NCBI RefSeq assembly: GCF_014137975.1
Contig: NZ_JACGWZ010000001.1
Coordinates: 1,240,001-1,304,000 of the forward strand
DNA: 64,000 nucleotides
Direction of reading: 5' to 3'
DNA from: Halosaccharopolyspora lacisalsi
GTDB taxonomy: Bacteria > Actinomycetota > Actinomycetes > Mycobacteriales > Pseudonocardiaceae
In this document: in pieces, positions 7,053-17,000 of the stretch
How the letters are laid out: every line of letters starts with the position of its first letter
How positions within the stretch are numbered: the stretch's first letter is position 1
Notes under the pieces: model-generated
What the model was told of the DNA's origin: nothing
The model's database searches: none
What the model saw: only the letters and a program-made list of their open reading frames with translations
Made by a program: the position numbers and the translations under genes

Positions 7053-8336
7053 ATGGCGACGTTCGTACTGATCCCCGGTGCCGGCGGTGCCGGCGAGGTG
7101 TACTGGCGCGAGGCCGCGGCCGAGCTCGAAGCGCGCGGGCACACCGCGATCCCGGTCGAGATCGAGGGCGACGACCCGGCGCTGGGCCTGCGCGAGTACG
7201 CGGTCATCACCGACCAGGCGATCGGCGAGCACCGCGAGGTCGTGCTCGTCGCGCAGTCGATGGGCGCCTTCACCGCGCCGATGATCAGCAAAAGCGATGC
7301 CATCGCCCGCATCGTTCTGCTCAACGCGATGATTCCGATTCCCGGCGAGTCGCCCGGGGAGTGGTTCGAGGCCACCGGCTCGGGCGAGGCTCGCCAAGCT
7401 GCCAACGAAGCGGCCGAACGGTCGAACGAGTTCGACCTCGAGGAGGTCTTCCTGCACGACATCCCCGACGACGTGAAGGCCGACATGGCCGAGGGTGATC
7501 GCGAACCGGCCGAGACACCGTTCGCACAGCCGTGCACCTTCGAGGCGTGGCCGGATGTCCCGATCCACGTCCTGGTCGGCGCTGACGACCGCCTGTTCCC
7601 GGCCGAGTTCCAGGTGCGGGTCGCCCGCAATCGGCTCGGCGTCGAGGCCGACGTGATGCCCGGAGGGCACATGGCGGCCAAGAGCCGTCCGGTCGAACTC
7701 GCCGAGCGACTGATCGCATACCTGGACGCCGGCACATCGTCAGACGAGCTCAGTACGGCCGAGGTCGGCTTCGACCTCGCCGACGCCGCGGCCGAGATGC
7801 GGCGAGTCGCGGCCGGCGTCCGCGATAACCAGCTCGACGCCCCGACGCCGTGTGCCGACTGGACCGTACGTGACCTCGCCGCCCATGTGCGCGGGCTGAC
7901 CAAGGCGTTCACGCACACCGCGCGCCACGAGCACCCAGGCGAGCCGCCACCCGACGGTGCGAAGCTGCCCGACAACTGGCGCGAGCAGCTCAACCGCGAC
8001 CTCGACACGCTCGTCGCGGCCTGGCGAGAGCCGTCGGCATGGCAGGGCGAGGCCGAGGCCGGCGGTTTCACCATGCCGTCGACCGAGCTCGCGACCGTCG
8101 TGCTCGACGAACTCGTCCTGCACGGCTGGGACCTCGCCCGCGCCACCGGTCAGAGCTTCACCGCGACCGACCACGACGTCGCCATCTGTACCGGCTTCGC
8201 CGCCGCGATGTCCACGCCCGACACGCTCGACAGTCGCGAGGGACTGTACGGGCCGACCGTCGACACCGGCACCGACCCAGCACCGCTCGATGCCCTGCTC
8301 GGACTTGCCGGCCGCGATCCCGGACGACCATCGTGA
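7053..8336 (+). CDS. Alpha/beta hydrolase fused to a TIGR03086/maleylpyruvate-isomerase-like domain
   Basis: A 427-residue two-domain protein. Residues 1-230 form an alpha/beta hydrolase: FVLIPGAGGAGEVYW at the N-terminus, nucleophile Ser in VLVAQSMGAF, acid region VLVGADDRLFPAEFQ and the catalytic His in MPGGHMA. Residues 240-427 form a mycothiol-dependent DinB-like domain of the TIGR03086 type: AAAEMRRVAAGVRDNQLDAP, PCADWTVRDLAAHV, and VVLDELVLHGWDLARATG. The ATG at 7053 has a strong AGAGGAG site; an earlier in-frame start has none. The metal-binding His pattern of the second domain is partly visible (DLAAHV, LHGWDLA). Likely a small-molecule hydrolase with a thiol-dependent partner activity. 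Confidence 0.82.
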   Translation: MATFVLIPGAGGAGEVYWREAAAELEARGHTAIPVEIEGDDPALGLREYAVITDQAIGEHREVVLVAQSMGAFTAPMISKSDAIARIVLLNAMIPIPGESPGEWFEATGSGEARQAANEAAERSNEFDLEEVFLHDIPDDVKADMAEGDREPAETPFAQPCTFEAWPDVPIHVLVGADDRLFPAEFQVRVARNRLGVEADVMPGGHMAAKSRPVELAERLIAYLDAGTSSDELSTAEVGFDLADAAAEMRRVAAGVRDNQLDAPTPCADWTVRDLAAHVRGLTKAFTHTARHEHPGEPPPDGAKLPDNWREQLNRDLDTLVAAWREPSAWQGEAEAGGFTMPSTELATVVLDELVLHGWDLARATGQSFTATDHDVAICTGFAAAMSTPDTLDSREGLYGPTVDTGTDPAPLDALLGLAGRDPGRPS

Positions 8337-8340
8337 TCTA

Positions 8341-8496
8341 GGGGTCTGAAGAAGAGTCGGGAAGGATTGAACGTTATCGCTGGTCACCAAGCTGGCTCAG
8401 TCTTCGGCGGAAACTGGCCAAGTGCTCGCCTCCGAGGCTGTGACCAGCTGCGGTGATCATTAGCGTTTAATCTGTCACGGATCTTCCCCAGACCCC
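8341..8496 (+). mobile_element. 156-bp miniature Tn3-derived element, copy 1
   Basis: Bounded by imperfect 38-bp inverted repeats: GGGGTCTGAAGAAGAG at the left and, on the other strand, GGGGTCTGGGGAAGAT at the right. The right end closely matches the ends of the complete transposon at 13963-20247. The whole unit recurs in inverted orientation at 58178-58331 at roughly 93% identity. It begins four bases after the hydrolase-fusion stop. No coding capacity and no evident 5-bp target duplication. Confidence 0.82.
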
Positions 8497-8497
8497 G

Positions 8498-8794
8498 AAA
8501 CCCTCCGGCGGTGGACGCCAGCGGCGCCGCAGCTACACCAGCGAGCAACTGAACAACTACCAACTCGAACCCGTGCGCAGCGACTCCGGCGAGATCCTGC
8601 GCTACACCGTGGTTTTGGCCGGTGACCGGATCGGCACCATCACCCGCCCCCCGTACCGCAACCGCGGCTGGCAGGCGCAGACCACCACCGGGCCCTCCTG
8701 CCCCCACAGTGGACCCGGCCGCTACGCGGCCACCCGCCAGGTCGCTGTCGTCGATCTGCTGCTCGAGCTCGGCATCACCAGCACCGACCGCTGA
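8498..8794 (+). pseudogene. Hypothetical gene, 5'-truncated by the miniature element
   Basis: A coding-looking frame runs from the element edge (RRRSYTSEQLNNYQLEP, then ILRYTVVLAGDRIGTITRPP) to a TGA at 8792-8794, with no start codon before the in-element stop. A GTG at 8573 could restart translation of a 73-residue product. It ends TRQVAVVDLLLELGI. Family not recognised. The adjacency to the repeat suggests that the insertion removed the start. Confidence 0.45.
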
Positions 8795-8866
8795 AACCCA
8801 CTGGCCAGCACGTCATGGCATTCTGAGGTCACCACGGTTCGTTGGTGACCGGCGAAGGAGGTGAGG

Positions 8867-9169
8867 ATGGTCGCAGGCGGTGTTGTTCTGATGCTGGCCG
8901 GAGCGGTGGTGCTGACCAGCTCGGCGCTCGCGCTGTCCCGAGCCAACCCCACGGCCGTGTTGCCGCGCTGGTCGAATCCGCCTCGCCAGCCTGTTCGGGC
9001 CCGGTTGCTGCGTGGCGCCGGAGCCGGTCTGGCCGTCTACGGCAGTATCTTGCTCTCGTCCCTGTTCGGATACTGGTCGGTCGGGCTCATCGCCGTCGCC
9101 TTCGCCGGTGTGCTCGGTGTCCACGGGCAGCACAACCGGCAGGTACGTACCGCGTGTCGGACCGAATAG
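8867..9169 (+). CDS. Small membrane protein
   Basis: A 100-residue protein starting MVAGGVVLMLAGAVVLTSSA. GAAGGAGG lies six bases before the ATG at 8867, so this start is better than the GTG at 8861. Three hydrophobic segments are visible (about 2-20, 48-66 and 68-86). No family recognised. It is followed by a second small membrane-protein gene. Confidence 0.55.
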   Translation: MVAGGVVLMLAGAVVLTSSALALSRANPTAVLPRWSNPPRQPVRARLLRGAGAGLAVYGSILLSSLFGYWSVGLIAVAFAGVLGVHGQHNRQVRTACRTE

Positions 9170-9266
9170 GCCGGGTGCCGCCACACGGTCCCGGGTGTGC
9201 CGACGCCGTGTGCCCGGTGTTGCCTGCTCTCGTGGTGGACCGGTGGGGCGGGCTACGGTGTGGGTC

Positions 9267-9518
9267 ATGGCCAGATGGGGTGGTCCGACGTGGGGCGCGG
9301 TGACCCGCCTCGATCGCGGGATCGTGGCCCACCCGTGGCTGGCGGCGCTGTCCACCACGGGGGGTGCCGGAGGGGTCGCGGTGCTGCTTGAGGTGCTCAC
9401 GCCCGCCAGCCGCACGATGGGACTCGGGTTGCTGCCGGTGCTGGCGCTGGTCAGTTACCTGCTGCTGTTTTTGCCGATGAGCAAGCACTATCGCCGCCGA
9501 CCACCCCGGCAAGACTGA
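9267..9518 (+). CDS. Small membrane protein
   Basis: An 83-residue protein from the ATG at 9267. Two hydrophobic segments are visible, around residues 24-44 (LSTTGGAGGVAVLLEVL) and 50-70 (LGLLPVLALVSYLLLFL), and the C-terminus is basic (KHYRRRPPRQ). This resembles phosphatase-PAP2-type N-termini only vaguely. Function unknown. Confidence 0.45.
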   Translation: MARWGGPTWGAVTRLDRGIVAHPWLAALSTTGGAGGVAVLLEVLTPASRTMGLGLLPVLALVSYLLLFLPMSKHYRRRPPRQD

Positions 9519-9696
9519 CCGGCACCTCGGCCCGGGTGCCGGACTGTGGGCCCCCGCACCTCGCCGACGGTGTCCGCACCGCGGGAGCAGATGCCGGGCT
9601 CCTTCCCGTAGCGGGTCGCCAGCCGCGTGTAACGGCTGGTCTGGATCCCCAAGGGCGGGATACGGTCGCGGATCAGTACAGACTGCGAGGTGGGGA

Positions 9697-10573
9697 GTGG
9701 GCAGGGGACGCCACGAACGCAGTGATGACCCGTACAGGCAGCCTCCGGAGGTGGCCGCCGGGGTGGATGTGGACAGTCCGAACTCGGCGCGGATGTATGA
9801 CTACTACCTCGGCGGGGCGGCGAACTTCGCCGTCGACCGCGAAGCCGCCGAGGCCGGGCTGGTCGCCATGCTCTACGCACGTCACTACGCCCAGGCCAAC
9901 CGGTCGTTTCTCGGTCGGGCGGTGACCCACCTGTGCCGGCGCGGCATCGATCAGTTCCTCGACCTCGGCAGTGGGGTGCCCACGGTGGGCAACGTCCACG
10001 ACATCGCTGGCCGCCACAACCCCCGGGCGCGGGTGGCCTACGTCGATCACGAACCGGTGGCCGTGGCTCACGCCCACCGGATGCTGGCCGATTACGACCA
10101 CGTGACCATCACCTAGGCCGACATCCGCGACCCGCAGACCGTGCTGGCCGCGCCCGGAGTGGCCGGACTGCTGGACTTCGACCGGCCGGTGGCCGTGTTG
10201 GCCGTGGCCGTCCTCCCGTTCGTGCCCGACCAGCAGGAGGCACAGGCGGTCCTCCGCCTACCGGCAGGCCACCCCGGCCGGAAGCGCCCTGGTGCTGTCG
10301 CACATCGCCGCGCTGAGCGCCACCTCGCAGCAGGTCGCCGATGCCGAGGCGGTCATGGCCCGCACCCCCACACCGGTGCGCTGGCGCACCCACCAGGAGA
10401 TCGCTGCCCTGCTGACCGGCTACCAACTCCTGGACCCCGGCCTCGTGTCCGTGGACCACTGGCACCCCGCCGACCCGGTCTCCGACCACCAGGCCGCCCA
10501 AGCCAACGTCTACGGCACCGTCGGACTCCTACCACCCCACGCTCCCGAAGACAGACTTCACCTCTCGACCTGA
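9697..10573 (+). pseudogene. SAM-dependent methyltransferase (Methyltransf_19 type), broken
   Basis: The first frame reads as the start of the actinomycete S-adenosylmethionine methyltransferase family PF04672: SPNSARMYDYYLGGAANFAV, then FLDLGSGVPTVGNVHD and ARVAYVDHEPVAVAHA. It is cut by a TAG at 10114-10116, then continues in the same frame (GLLDFDRPVAVLAVAVLPFV) until a frameshift between about 10245 and 10290. The C-terminal part (LSHIAALSATSQQVADAEAV to NVYGTVGLLPP) lies in another frame. One nonsense and one frameshift mutation make it non-functional. Confidence 0.75.
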
Positions 10574-10620
10574 ATCAGGCCCGCCCCGTCCTCACTGAGG
10601 ACGGGGCGGGCCTGATTCAG
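10570..10620. terminator. Perfect 25-bp-stem bidirectional terminator
   Basis: 10570-10594 (starting CTGAATCAGGCCCGCC) is the exact reverse complement of 10596-10620, leaving a single central base. It lies between the convergent methyltransferase pseudogene and the 10617-11459 gene, whose stop codon falls in the right arm, so it can end transcripts from both sides. Confidence 0.8.
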
Positions 10621-11459
10621 AAGGACAGAACTATGCCCACCAGCAGAAGCAGTCCTGCCATGATCGCGGTTGCGATCAGCAGGAAGAGTCCGATTCCCGT
10701 CAGGGACACAGGCTCCGGAGATGGCCGGTCCTGTTCGGCAGGAGGAGGGCCAAGTTGCCTGTCCTGTCGGTCTCGCCCCAACTGAACGAGGGGCGAGGTG
10801 TTTCCTCCGGGCACGCGGTGCTGTGGACGAGCGTGGAGGCCTTGCCAGGCGTCGAGGTAATGCTCGGCGTCCTCAGGGGCTCGCCCGGTTGCTTTGCACA
10901 GTACGACAAGCAGCGTACGCAGGTGTTCTTTCTTGTTTTGGTCAGGCAGCTTCTGTCCGGTGACATAGGCAGAGAGGGCGGATCTGGCCCAGGCATGAGC
11001 GGAATCGTGTCCACGCATCTTCATTGCCAGGTCCCGCAGGCTCAGGCCCGCCTGTTCGGCGAGCTTGGCCAGCGCCTGCTGAAACTCGGCTGCGGTGGTG
11101 ATCTGGGCGATGTCGTCGGGTGGCGCGCCGCGCTGCTGCAGTTGGGAGGACAGCAGAGCATGGATACGCAGACAGACCTGGCGGGACTCCTCGTCGGTTT
11201 CCAGAGCATATAGCAGCCGTTCGTAGGTCTTTCGTTCCACCAGATCCGGGCCGGGATCGAAGGCCCGCTGTATCTCGGAGATAGATACTTCACTGACCGC
11301 AGACAGCACCTCAGTCGTCCAGAGCGTGCCGCTGACGGGCTGCTGGTACAGCTGTTCCAGAGTGCGCCGTAACGTCGCGGCGTGGTGGTACTTGTCGCTC
11401 CCGAACCAGAAGTGATCCGGCACGCCCGCGCGGGGTCGCGAGGGAGGCGAAGCATTCAT
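10617..11459 (-). CDS. Cytoplasmic helix-turn-helix-like protein with C-terminal membrane anchor
   Basis: A 280-residue protein from the ATG at 11459. Residues about 140-205 (LAEQAGLSLRDLAMKM, then SALSAYVTGQKLPDQNKKEH) match the XRE-like domain seen in many actinomycete proteins of this layout. A proline-rich linker leads to a single C-terminal transmembrane helix (about 255-278, TGIGLFLLIATAIMAGLLLL). Such proteins are thought to be membrane-tethered regulators; the role here is unknown. The start sits two bases after the stop of the upstream small membrane gene, so translation is probably coupled. Confidence 0.7.
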   Translation of the reverse strand: MNASPPSRPRAGVPDHFWFGSDKYHHAATLRRTLEQLYQQPVSGTLWTTEVLSAVSEVSISEIQRAFDPGPDLVERKTYERLLYALETDEESRQVCLRIHALLSSQLQQRGAPPDDIAQITTAAEFQQALAKLAEQAGLSLRDLAMKMRGHDSAHAWARSALSAYVTGQKLPDQNKKEHLRTLLVVLCKATGRAPEDAEHYLDAWQGLHARPQHRVPGGNTSPLVQLGRDRQDRQLGPPPAEQDRPSPEPVSLTGIGLFLLIATAIMAGLLLLVGIVLSF

Positions 11460-11461
11460 CG

Positions 11462-11698
11462 TCAGCACCACCGTTCCGCGCCGTCAGTCTGCGTAGGGTT
11501 CGGTCCAGGGCCTAGCGCGGGAACGGTGACCGTCACCAGCCAGGCCGCGATGCTGGCAGCCACCGTCAAAGGCTGGCCCACCAGCACCATCAGGGTCACG
11601 AAGACAGTGACCACAGCCAGGGCGACGAGCTGGGCGCGCGAGCTGGCCCCGCACGTAGTACGCGGCGACGAGGGCAACGGATTCGGCAAAACAGACAT
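11462..11698 (-). CDS. Small membrane protein
   Basis: A 78-residue protein from the ATG at 11698, with GGAGAG upstream. Two hydrophobic segments (VALAVVTVFVTLMVLVG and AASIAAWLVTVTVPALG) lie between a short basic N-terminus and a polar tail. It is in an operon with the membrane-anchored HTH protein downstream and may act with it. No family recognised. Confidence 0.5.
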   Translation of the reverse strand: MSVLPNPLPSSPRTTCGASSRAQLVALAVVTVFVTLMVLVGQPLTVAASIAAWLVTVTVPALGPGPNPTQTDGAERWC

Positions 11699-11966
11699 CA
11701 GGTGATCTCTCCACAGTGAGGGTCGGTCGAGCACGCGTCGAACTTCTCCCTGCGGAAGCAACGCACGGTGGTGGCCAGCCACTCTCCCGCCGGGGTTTTT
11801 TCATCATGGAGCAGAACCACACGGCCACGGAAACAAGCGCTGTCCACTTTCAAACCTCACGGGAGTGATCTACAGCACGATTTCGCGGGCTCCCCCCATG
11901 TCGGGCCTCACACCGCAGCAACCCCAGGTGTGCAGGGAAAACAACTTGCGAGAGGAGCGGCGTCAC

Positions 11967-12266
11967 ATGTTTCCGCTGGTCTCAGGCTCTGCCAGGGGGA
12001 TGTCCACCTCCCTTTCCGGCGAGCCGTACCGGCTGAGGCTGAGCCTTACAGTCAAGCCTCGGAAGGGGCCGAACCCGAACCTGAGCAGGCCAAACAGGTT
12101 CCCTCGTGTTTGGCCGTTCGACATCAGGTGCCCGGGCGTTGTGGCACGCGAGCGCGCCCGGGGGCCAGTATCAGACTCTCTGCCTGTCCGAAACCGCTGG
12201 TCGCAGACCTTACAGGGCCTGTGCAGAAGTAGGGTCGTTACGGGAAAACCCCGGTCAGCAGGCTAA
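11967..12266 (+). CDS. Hypothetical protein
   Basis: A 99-codon frame from an ATG at 11967 with GAGAGGAG upstream. The product is basic (LRLSLTVKPRKGPNP, FDIRCPGVVARERARGP) and matches no family I know. Only the ribosome binding site and frame support it. The following stretch to about 12533 holds nothing I can support. Confidence 0.25.
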   Translation: MFPLVSGSARGMSTSLSGEPYRLRLSLTVKPRKGPNPNLSRPNRFPRVWPFDIRCPGVVARERARGPVSDSLPVRNRWSQTLQGLCRSRVVTGKPRSAG

Positions 12267-12533
12267 GACTGGCCACAGAGGATGGATGAAGCAGGGTGAA
12301 CTTGCTGCTCGCGGCCCCTGTTGGATCCAGTAGGCCATCACAAGCCCCTGGTCATATCCGCAGTAGGCACATACTGTTTTCCCCACACCGCCCGAGGCAG
12401 GGATCCCTCCCTGGTAACAGGCGCGACCAGCGAAAACGTAGTCCGCGAAGAAGGCGCCCAAGCTTCTCGATCGAAGAGCCGCCGTGCCGCCGCCGAGCTA
12501 GAGGACGGCACGGGTGCGGAGTAGTCGCAAATG

Positions 12534-12902
12534 TCAGAACAGCGTGGCCTGCACTGCGGTGCTCCCGGTGTCTGCGGTGTCGTCTTCGCCGCGCAGGCGC
12601 CGGCACCTCCGGCAGGTCACCGGTCTGCGGGTGGCCGACAGTTCGCTGTGGGTGCCGTGTCCGGTGAAGCCCTGGCGGCACGCGGGTGCGGGCAGGGTGA
12701 GGTCGTCGATCCAGTCCAGCCACGTCGTCGCGTGCACAACTTGTGATTGGCCGACGTGCAGGTTCCTGTCGGCGAACGCCCGCTGCTGGGCGGCGGCGAA
12801 CCGCGCCGGATCACGCCGCCGTCGCCCATCGCGACCCGGCGGGGGAGCGAACGGCACGATCTCGGCACCCTGGTCGTCGTGCTCGGCGGGATCGGCGGGC
12901 AT
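12534..12902 (-). CDS. Hypothetical protein with paired cysteines
   Basis: A 122-residue protein. The C-terminal part carries ACRQGFTGHG and PVTCRRCRRLRG, a pair of cysteine clusters that recurs in short proteins of actinomycete plasmids and integrative elements and may bind zinc. The N-terminal part is charged (PFAPPPGRDGRRRRDPARF). It lies 188 bp downstream of the DnaB-like gene in the same direction and may belong to the same mobile replicon. Confidence 0.5.
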   Translation of the reverse strand: MPADPAEHDDQGAEIVPFAPPPGRDGRRRRDPARFAAAQQRAFADRNLHVGQSQVVHATTWLDWIDDLTLPAPACRQGFTGHGTHSELSATRRPVTCRRCRRLRGEDDTADTGSTAVQATLF

Positions 12903-13089
12903 GCGCCCAGTATGGGCTTCCGTGGCCGCGAGCGACAGGAGCCAGGATCAGAGCGAGGATCACAGAGCGGTTTTTGCGACGCGGCTGGACGGGATAATCC
13001 CCGGAGAGTCGCGCACGGCCACAATGCCGTCTCATTTTCCCACAGAGAAAAATAACCTGCTCATGGACTTGGTTGATCGGGGGGAGATT

Positions 13090-13962
13090 TCACTCCTTGG
13101 CCATGTCGACGAACCGGGAGTAGTGCAGCTGGTGGGCCACGGTGACCGTGGTGGGCGGGCCTTGGCGGTGTTTGGCCAGGATCAGGTCGGCCTCGCCCAT
13201 GCGGGGGTCGTCGCGCTCGACGGCGTCGGGCCGGTGGATGAGGATGATGTTGTCGGCGACCTGGTGGATCGTGTCGGACTCGCGGAGGTCGCTGAGAGCC
13301 GGGCGCCTGTCGGCGCGGTTGTCTACGGAACGTCCCAGTTCGGCGGTGACCACGACAGGCACGTCGAGCTCGCGGGCCAGGGTTTTCACACGGCGTACTG
13401 CGGTGGATAGCTCGCGTTCACGGCTGGCCCCGGCCTCAACCGAGGCGGTCAGGGACGCCGGGGAATCCACGGCGATCAGGCCCATCGGGTGTTGGGCACA
13501 CAGCTCGGTGGCCTCGGCGGCCACGGCTTCGACGGAAGCGGCCGGGGTGCTGTTGAGCCACAACGGTGCCTCGGCGAGTTCGGACATGCGCCGTGCCAGG
13601 CGGGTCCAGTCGTCGTCGCTGTTCATGCGCCCGCCGCGCATGTCGCCCAGCCGGATGCGGGCTTCGGCGGACAGGATGCGCTGGTTGATCTCCGTGGCTG
13701 GCAACTCCAGGTTGAACAAGGCTGCGCCAAGTCCGTGTTTGATCGTGCAGCCGCGTACGAAGTCCAACAGGAGGGTGCTGCGTCCGACTCCAGGGCGGGA
13801 GGCGAGCACGGTCAGCGTGCCGGGACGTAACCCCGTCGTTATGGCATCCAGATCGGTGAATCCAGTCGGCAAGCCAACGGATTCACCTCCTCGACTGGCT
13901 ACGTCGTCGATCTCATCCATCGTGGGCTGCGACAGATCGTTCCACTGCCTCGTGGGGGTCAA
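13090..13962 (-). pseudogene. DnaB-like replicative helicase, C-terminal domain only
   Basis: A 290-residue reading that matches the RecA-like C-terminal half of DnaB: QPTMDEIDDVASRGGE linker, GLPTGFTDLDAITTGLRPG, DLRESDTIHQVADNIILIHR and the end AHQLHYSRFVD. The Walker A region reads SRPGVGRST, with Arg where the ATP-binding Lys is expected; Walker B LIAVDS keeps its Asp. The N-terminal domain is missing and the frame begins with a TTG directly at the transposon edge (13962/13963), so the insertion probably cut the gene. A natural short paralogue is the alternative. Confidence 0.7.
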
Positions 13963-14000
13963 GGGGTCTGGGGAAGAACCGTGCGAAATTGAACGCTAAG
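13963..14000 (+). repeat. Left 38-bp terminal inverted repeat of the transposon
   Basis: Starts GGGGTCTGGGGAAGAACC and ends GAACGCTAAG, the canonical GGGG...TAAG Tn3 layout. It differs from the right end in three positions. Confidence 0.92.
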
Positions 14001-14019
14001 CCCTTGATCGCAGGTCAGC

Positions 14020-17000
14020 ATGCGGTGGCGGATACGGGGTGTGTCGCTGGAGTTTCTGAGCGGTGAGCAGGTCGAGGCATTCGGCCGGTTCACGGGTGTG
14101 CCATCGCGGTCGGAGTTGGACCGGTTTTGCGTGCTCAGCGACACCGACGTGCAGCGGGCGCGGCAGCGGCGCCGGCCACAGAACCGACTCGGCTTCGCCG
14201 TGCAGCTGGTGACGGTGCGCATGCTTGGCCGGTTCTTGCCGGATCCGCTGGAGGTGCCCTGGGAGATCGTCGAACAACTGGCTGGCCAGGTCGATGTCGA
14301 CGATCCGTCGTGTCTGAAGCAGTACGCCCAGCGTTTGCCCACCCAGCATGAGCACACCCGTGAGATCACGGTGATATATGGCTACCGCGCGTTCGAGGAT
14401 GCGCAGGCGCAGCAGGAGTTTCGCGAGTTCGTTGCCGCGCGGGCGTGGACGAGCACCGAGGGGCCACGCAAGCTGTTCGAGCGGGCCACGGTCTGGTTGC
14501 TGCGTCACAAAGTGTTGTTGCCGGGAATTACCACGTTGAGCCGGCGCGTGGGCGAGATCCGTGACGAACAGGCCCAACGGCTGTACACGGCGGTGGGTGC
14601 ACTGGTGTCGCCGGAGCAGGCCGACGAGTTGGAACAACTGGTTCGGGTTGGTGACGGGGCGCGGCTGTCGGAGTTGGAGAGGCTGCGCCGTTCTCCGACG
14701 GAGAACACGCCCACGGAGCTGGCACGGCAGGTGGAGCGGCTCGGCGAGCTGCGCGGGTTAGAGCTGTCCGAACTGGACATCTCGCGGATCCCACAGAACC
14801 GGCTGTGGCACCTGGCCCTCTACGGGCTGGGCACCAAGGCCGCGACCATTCGCGGGCTGAGCTCGGCCCGGAAGACGGCCACGTTGGTGGCAATGGGACG
14901 AGTGCTGACCCAGCAGGCCACTGACGACACCCTGGATGTCTTCGACACGCTGGTGCGGGAGAACCTGATCCGCCGCGCTGAACGCGAGTCAGCCAAGACT
15001 CGACTGCACTCCTTGCCGAGGCTCTCTCGCGCCTCGATCACTGTGGCCACGGGGTTGAAAACGGTGCTGGGCCAGTTACGTCAGGATTCCGATCAGGCGG
15101 TGGATGCTGATGCGGTGTGGACCGCACTGGAGACCGCGGTGGGCCAGGCCCAGCTGGCCGAAGCCCTGGACGCGGTCGAGGAGCTGACCGCCGACCAGGG
15201 CGATCCAGATGCCGCGGCTCGGGCCGAACTGCTCGATCGGTTTCCCACCCTCCGCAAGGCCGTGGCGTCGCTGGTTGAGGTCCCGTTCGGGGCGGCTGAG
15301 GGCGGCACTGCGACGCTGGCGGAGTTCCGGCGGTTGCCGCAGCTGTTTCCCGGCCGGTGCCGCAAGCTTTCGACCGCGCAGATTCAGTCCGAGTTGGTGG
15401 GCCCGTCCTGGCGGCGCCTGGTGTTGGGTAACCCGGATCTGGCCGCCGATCAGGTCGATCAGCGCGCCTACATTTCTGCGGTCACCGAAGCGTTCCATAG
15501 TCGGCTGCGCCGCGGGGATGTGTTCGCCCACGGTGGACTGCGCTGGGCTGATCCGCGCGAGAAGCTGCTGGACGAAGCCCAGTGGCAGGCAGCCAAGCCC
15601 GAGGTGCTGACCAGCCTGGAACTGCCGGAGGATCCGCAGCCGCATCTGGGACAGCTGGCGGGCAAGCTTGATACCGCTTACCGGGTTGTGGCCGATCGCG
15701 GACAGGACAGCGAACCACAGGCTGCGACCGTCGGCGCGGACGGTCGCCTGCACCTGGACAAACTGGAGCCGCAGGAATCGCCCGAGGAGGCCACTGAGCT
15801 GTCCCGGCTGTGTGCGGCGATGCTCCCAGAAGTCGACTTGCCGGACCTGATGATGGAGGTGCACGGCTGGACCGGGTGCCTGGAGGAGTACACGCACCTG
15901 TCCGAGACCGAGGCCCGCATGAGTGAGCTGCCGCTGTCGGTAGCGGCGTGCCTGGTCGCTGAGGCTTGCAACGTGGGTTTCACCCCGGTGATCCACTCCG
16001 GGCATCCCGCGTTGCGCCGAGACCGGCTCTCGCATGTGCAGCAAAACTACCTGCGACCTGACACGCACCGGGCGGCCAACGCGCGGCTGCTGGAGCGGCA
16101 CAACACCCTCGATCTGGTGGGCCAGTGGGGCACCGGTGCGGTGGCCTCGGTCGACGGGTTGCGGTTCGTCGTGCCGTCGGCCAGCGTCCGCACGGGGGCG
16201 AACCCGCGGTATTTCGGCCAGCGCGGCAAGGGCGTGACCTGGCTGAACTACGTCAACGACCAGGTCGCCGGGCTCGGCGGGCTCGTGGTCACCGGCACCG
16301 TCCGCGACAGCCTGCACGTGCTCGACGGACTCTTGGACCTCGACGGCGGCCCACGCCCAGAGATGATCGCCACGGACACGGCCAGCTATTCCGACCAAGT
16401 CTTCGGGTTGTTCGCACTGCTGGGGTATCAGTTCTCGCCGCGGTTGGCCGACATGCCCGATCAGAAGTTCTGGCGCATGGATCCGGCCGCCGATTACGGG
16501 CCGCTGAACGCGCTGGTCCCGGACCGCAGGCACGTGCTGGATCTGGAGCTGATCCAGCGCAACTGGCCCGACCTGCTGCGCGTGGCCGGTTCGCTGTCCA
16601 CCGGGGCGATGAAAGCCTCGGAGCTGATGCGGCTGACCCAGGGCGGCGGGAGTCCGACCACCCTGGGCAAAGCCCTGGCCGAATACGGCCGCATCGCCAA
16701 AACCCTGCACATGCTGGCCTTCGTCGATGCTGATGAGACCTACCGGCGACGCATCCACACCCAGCTCAACACCCAAGAAAGCCGGCATGCGCTGGCACGG
16801 CGGATCTTTCACGGCAAGCGTGGTCAGCTCTATCAGCCCTATCGACAAGGTCAGGAAGACCAGCTCGGCGCGCTCGGGCTGGTGCTGAACATGGTCGTGC
16901 TCTGGAACACCCTCTACCTCGACGCCATCGTCAAACACCTGCGCAGGCAGAACTATCCCGTCCGCGACGAGGACGTGGCCCGCCTATCTCCGCTCGGATG

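Noticed and set aside
15076-16938. Long minus-strand frame of 620 codons.
   Set aside because: It is antisense to tnpA; its composition (Gln/Gly/His/Arg-rich) is typical of shadows in GC-rich DNA.
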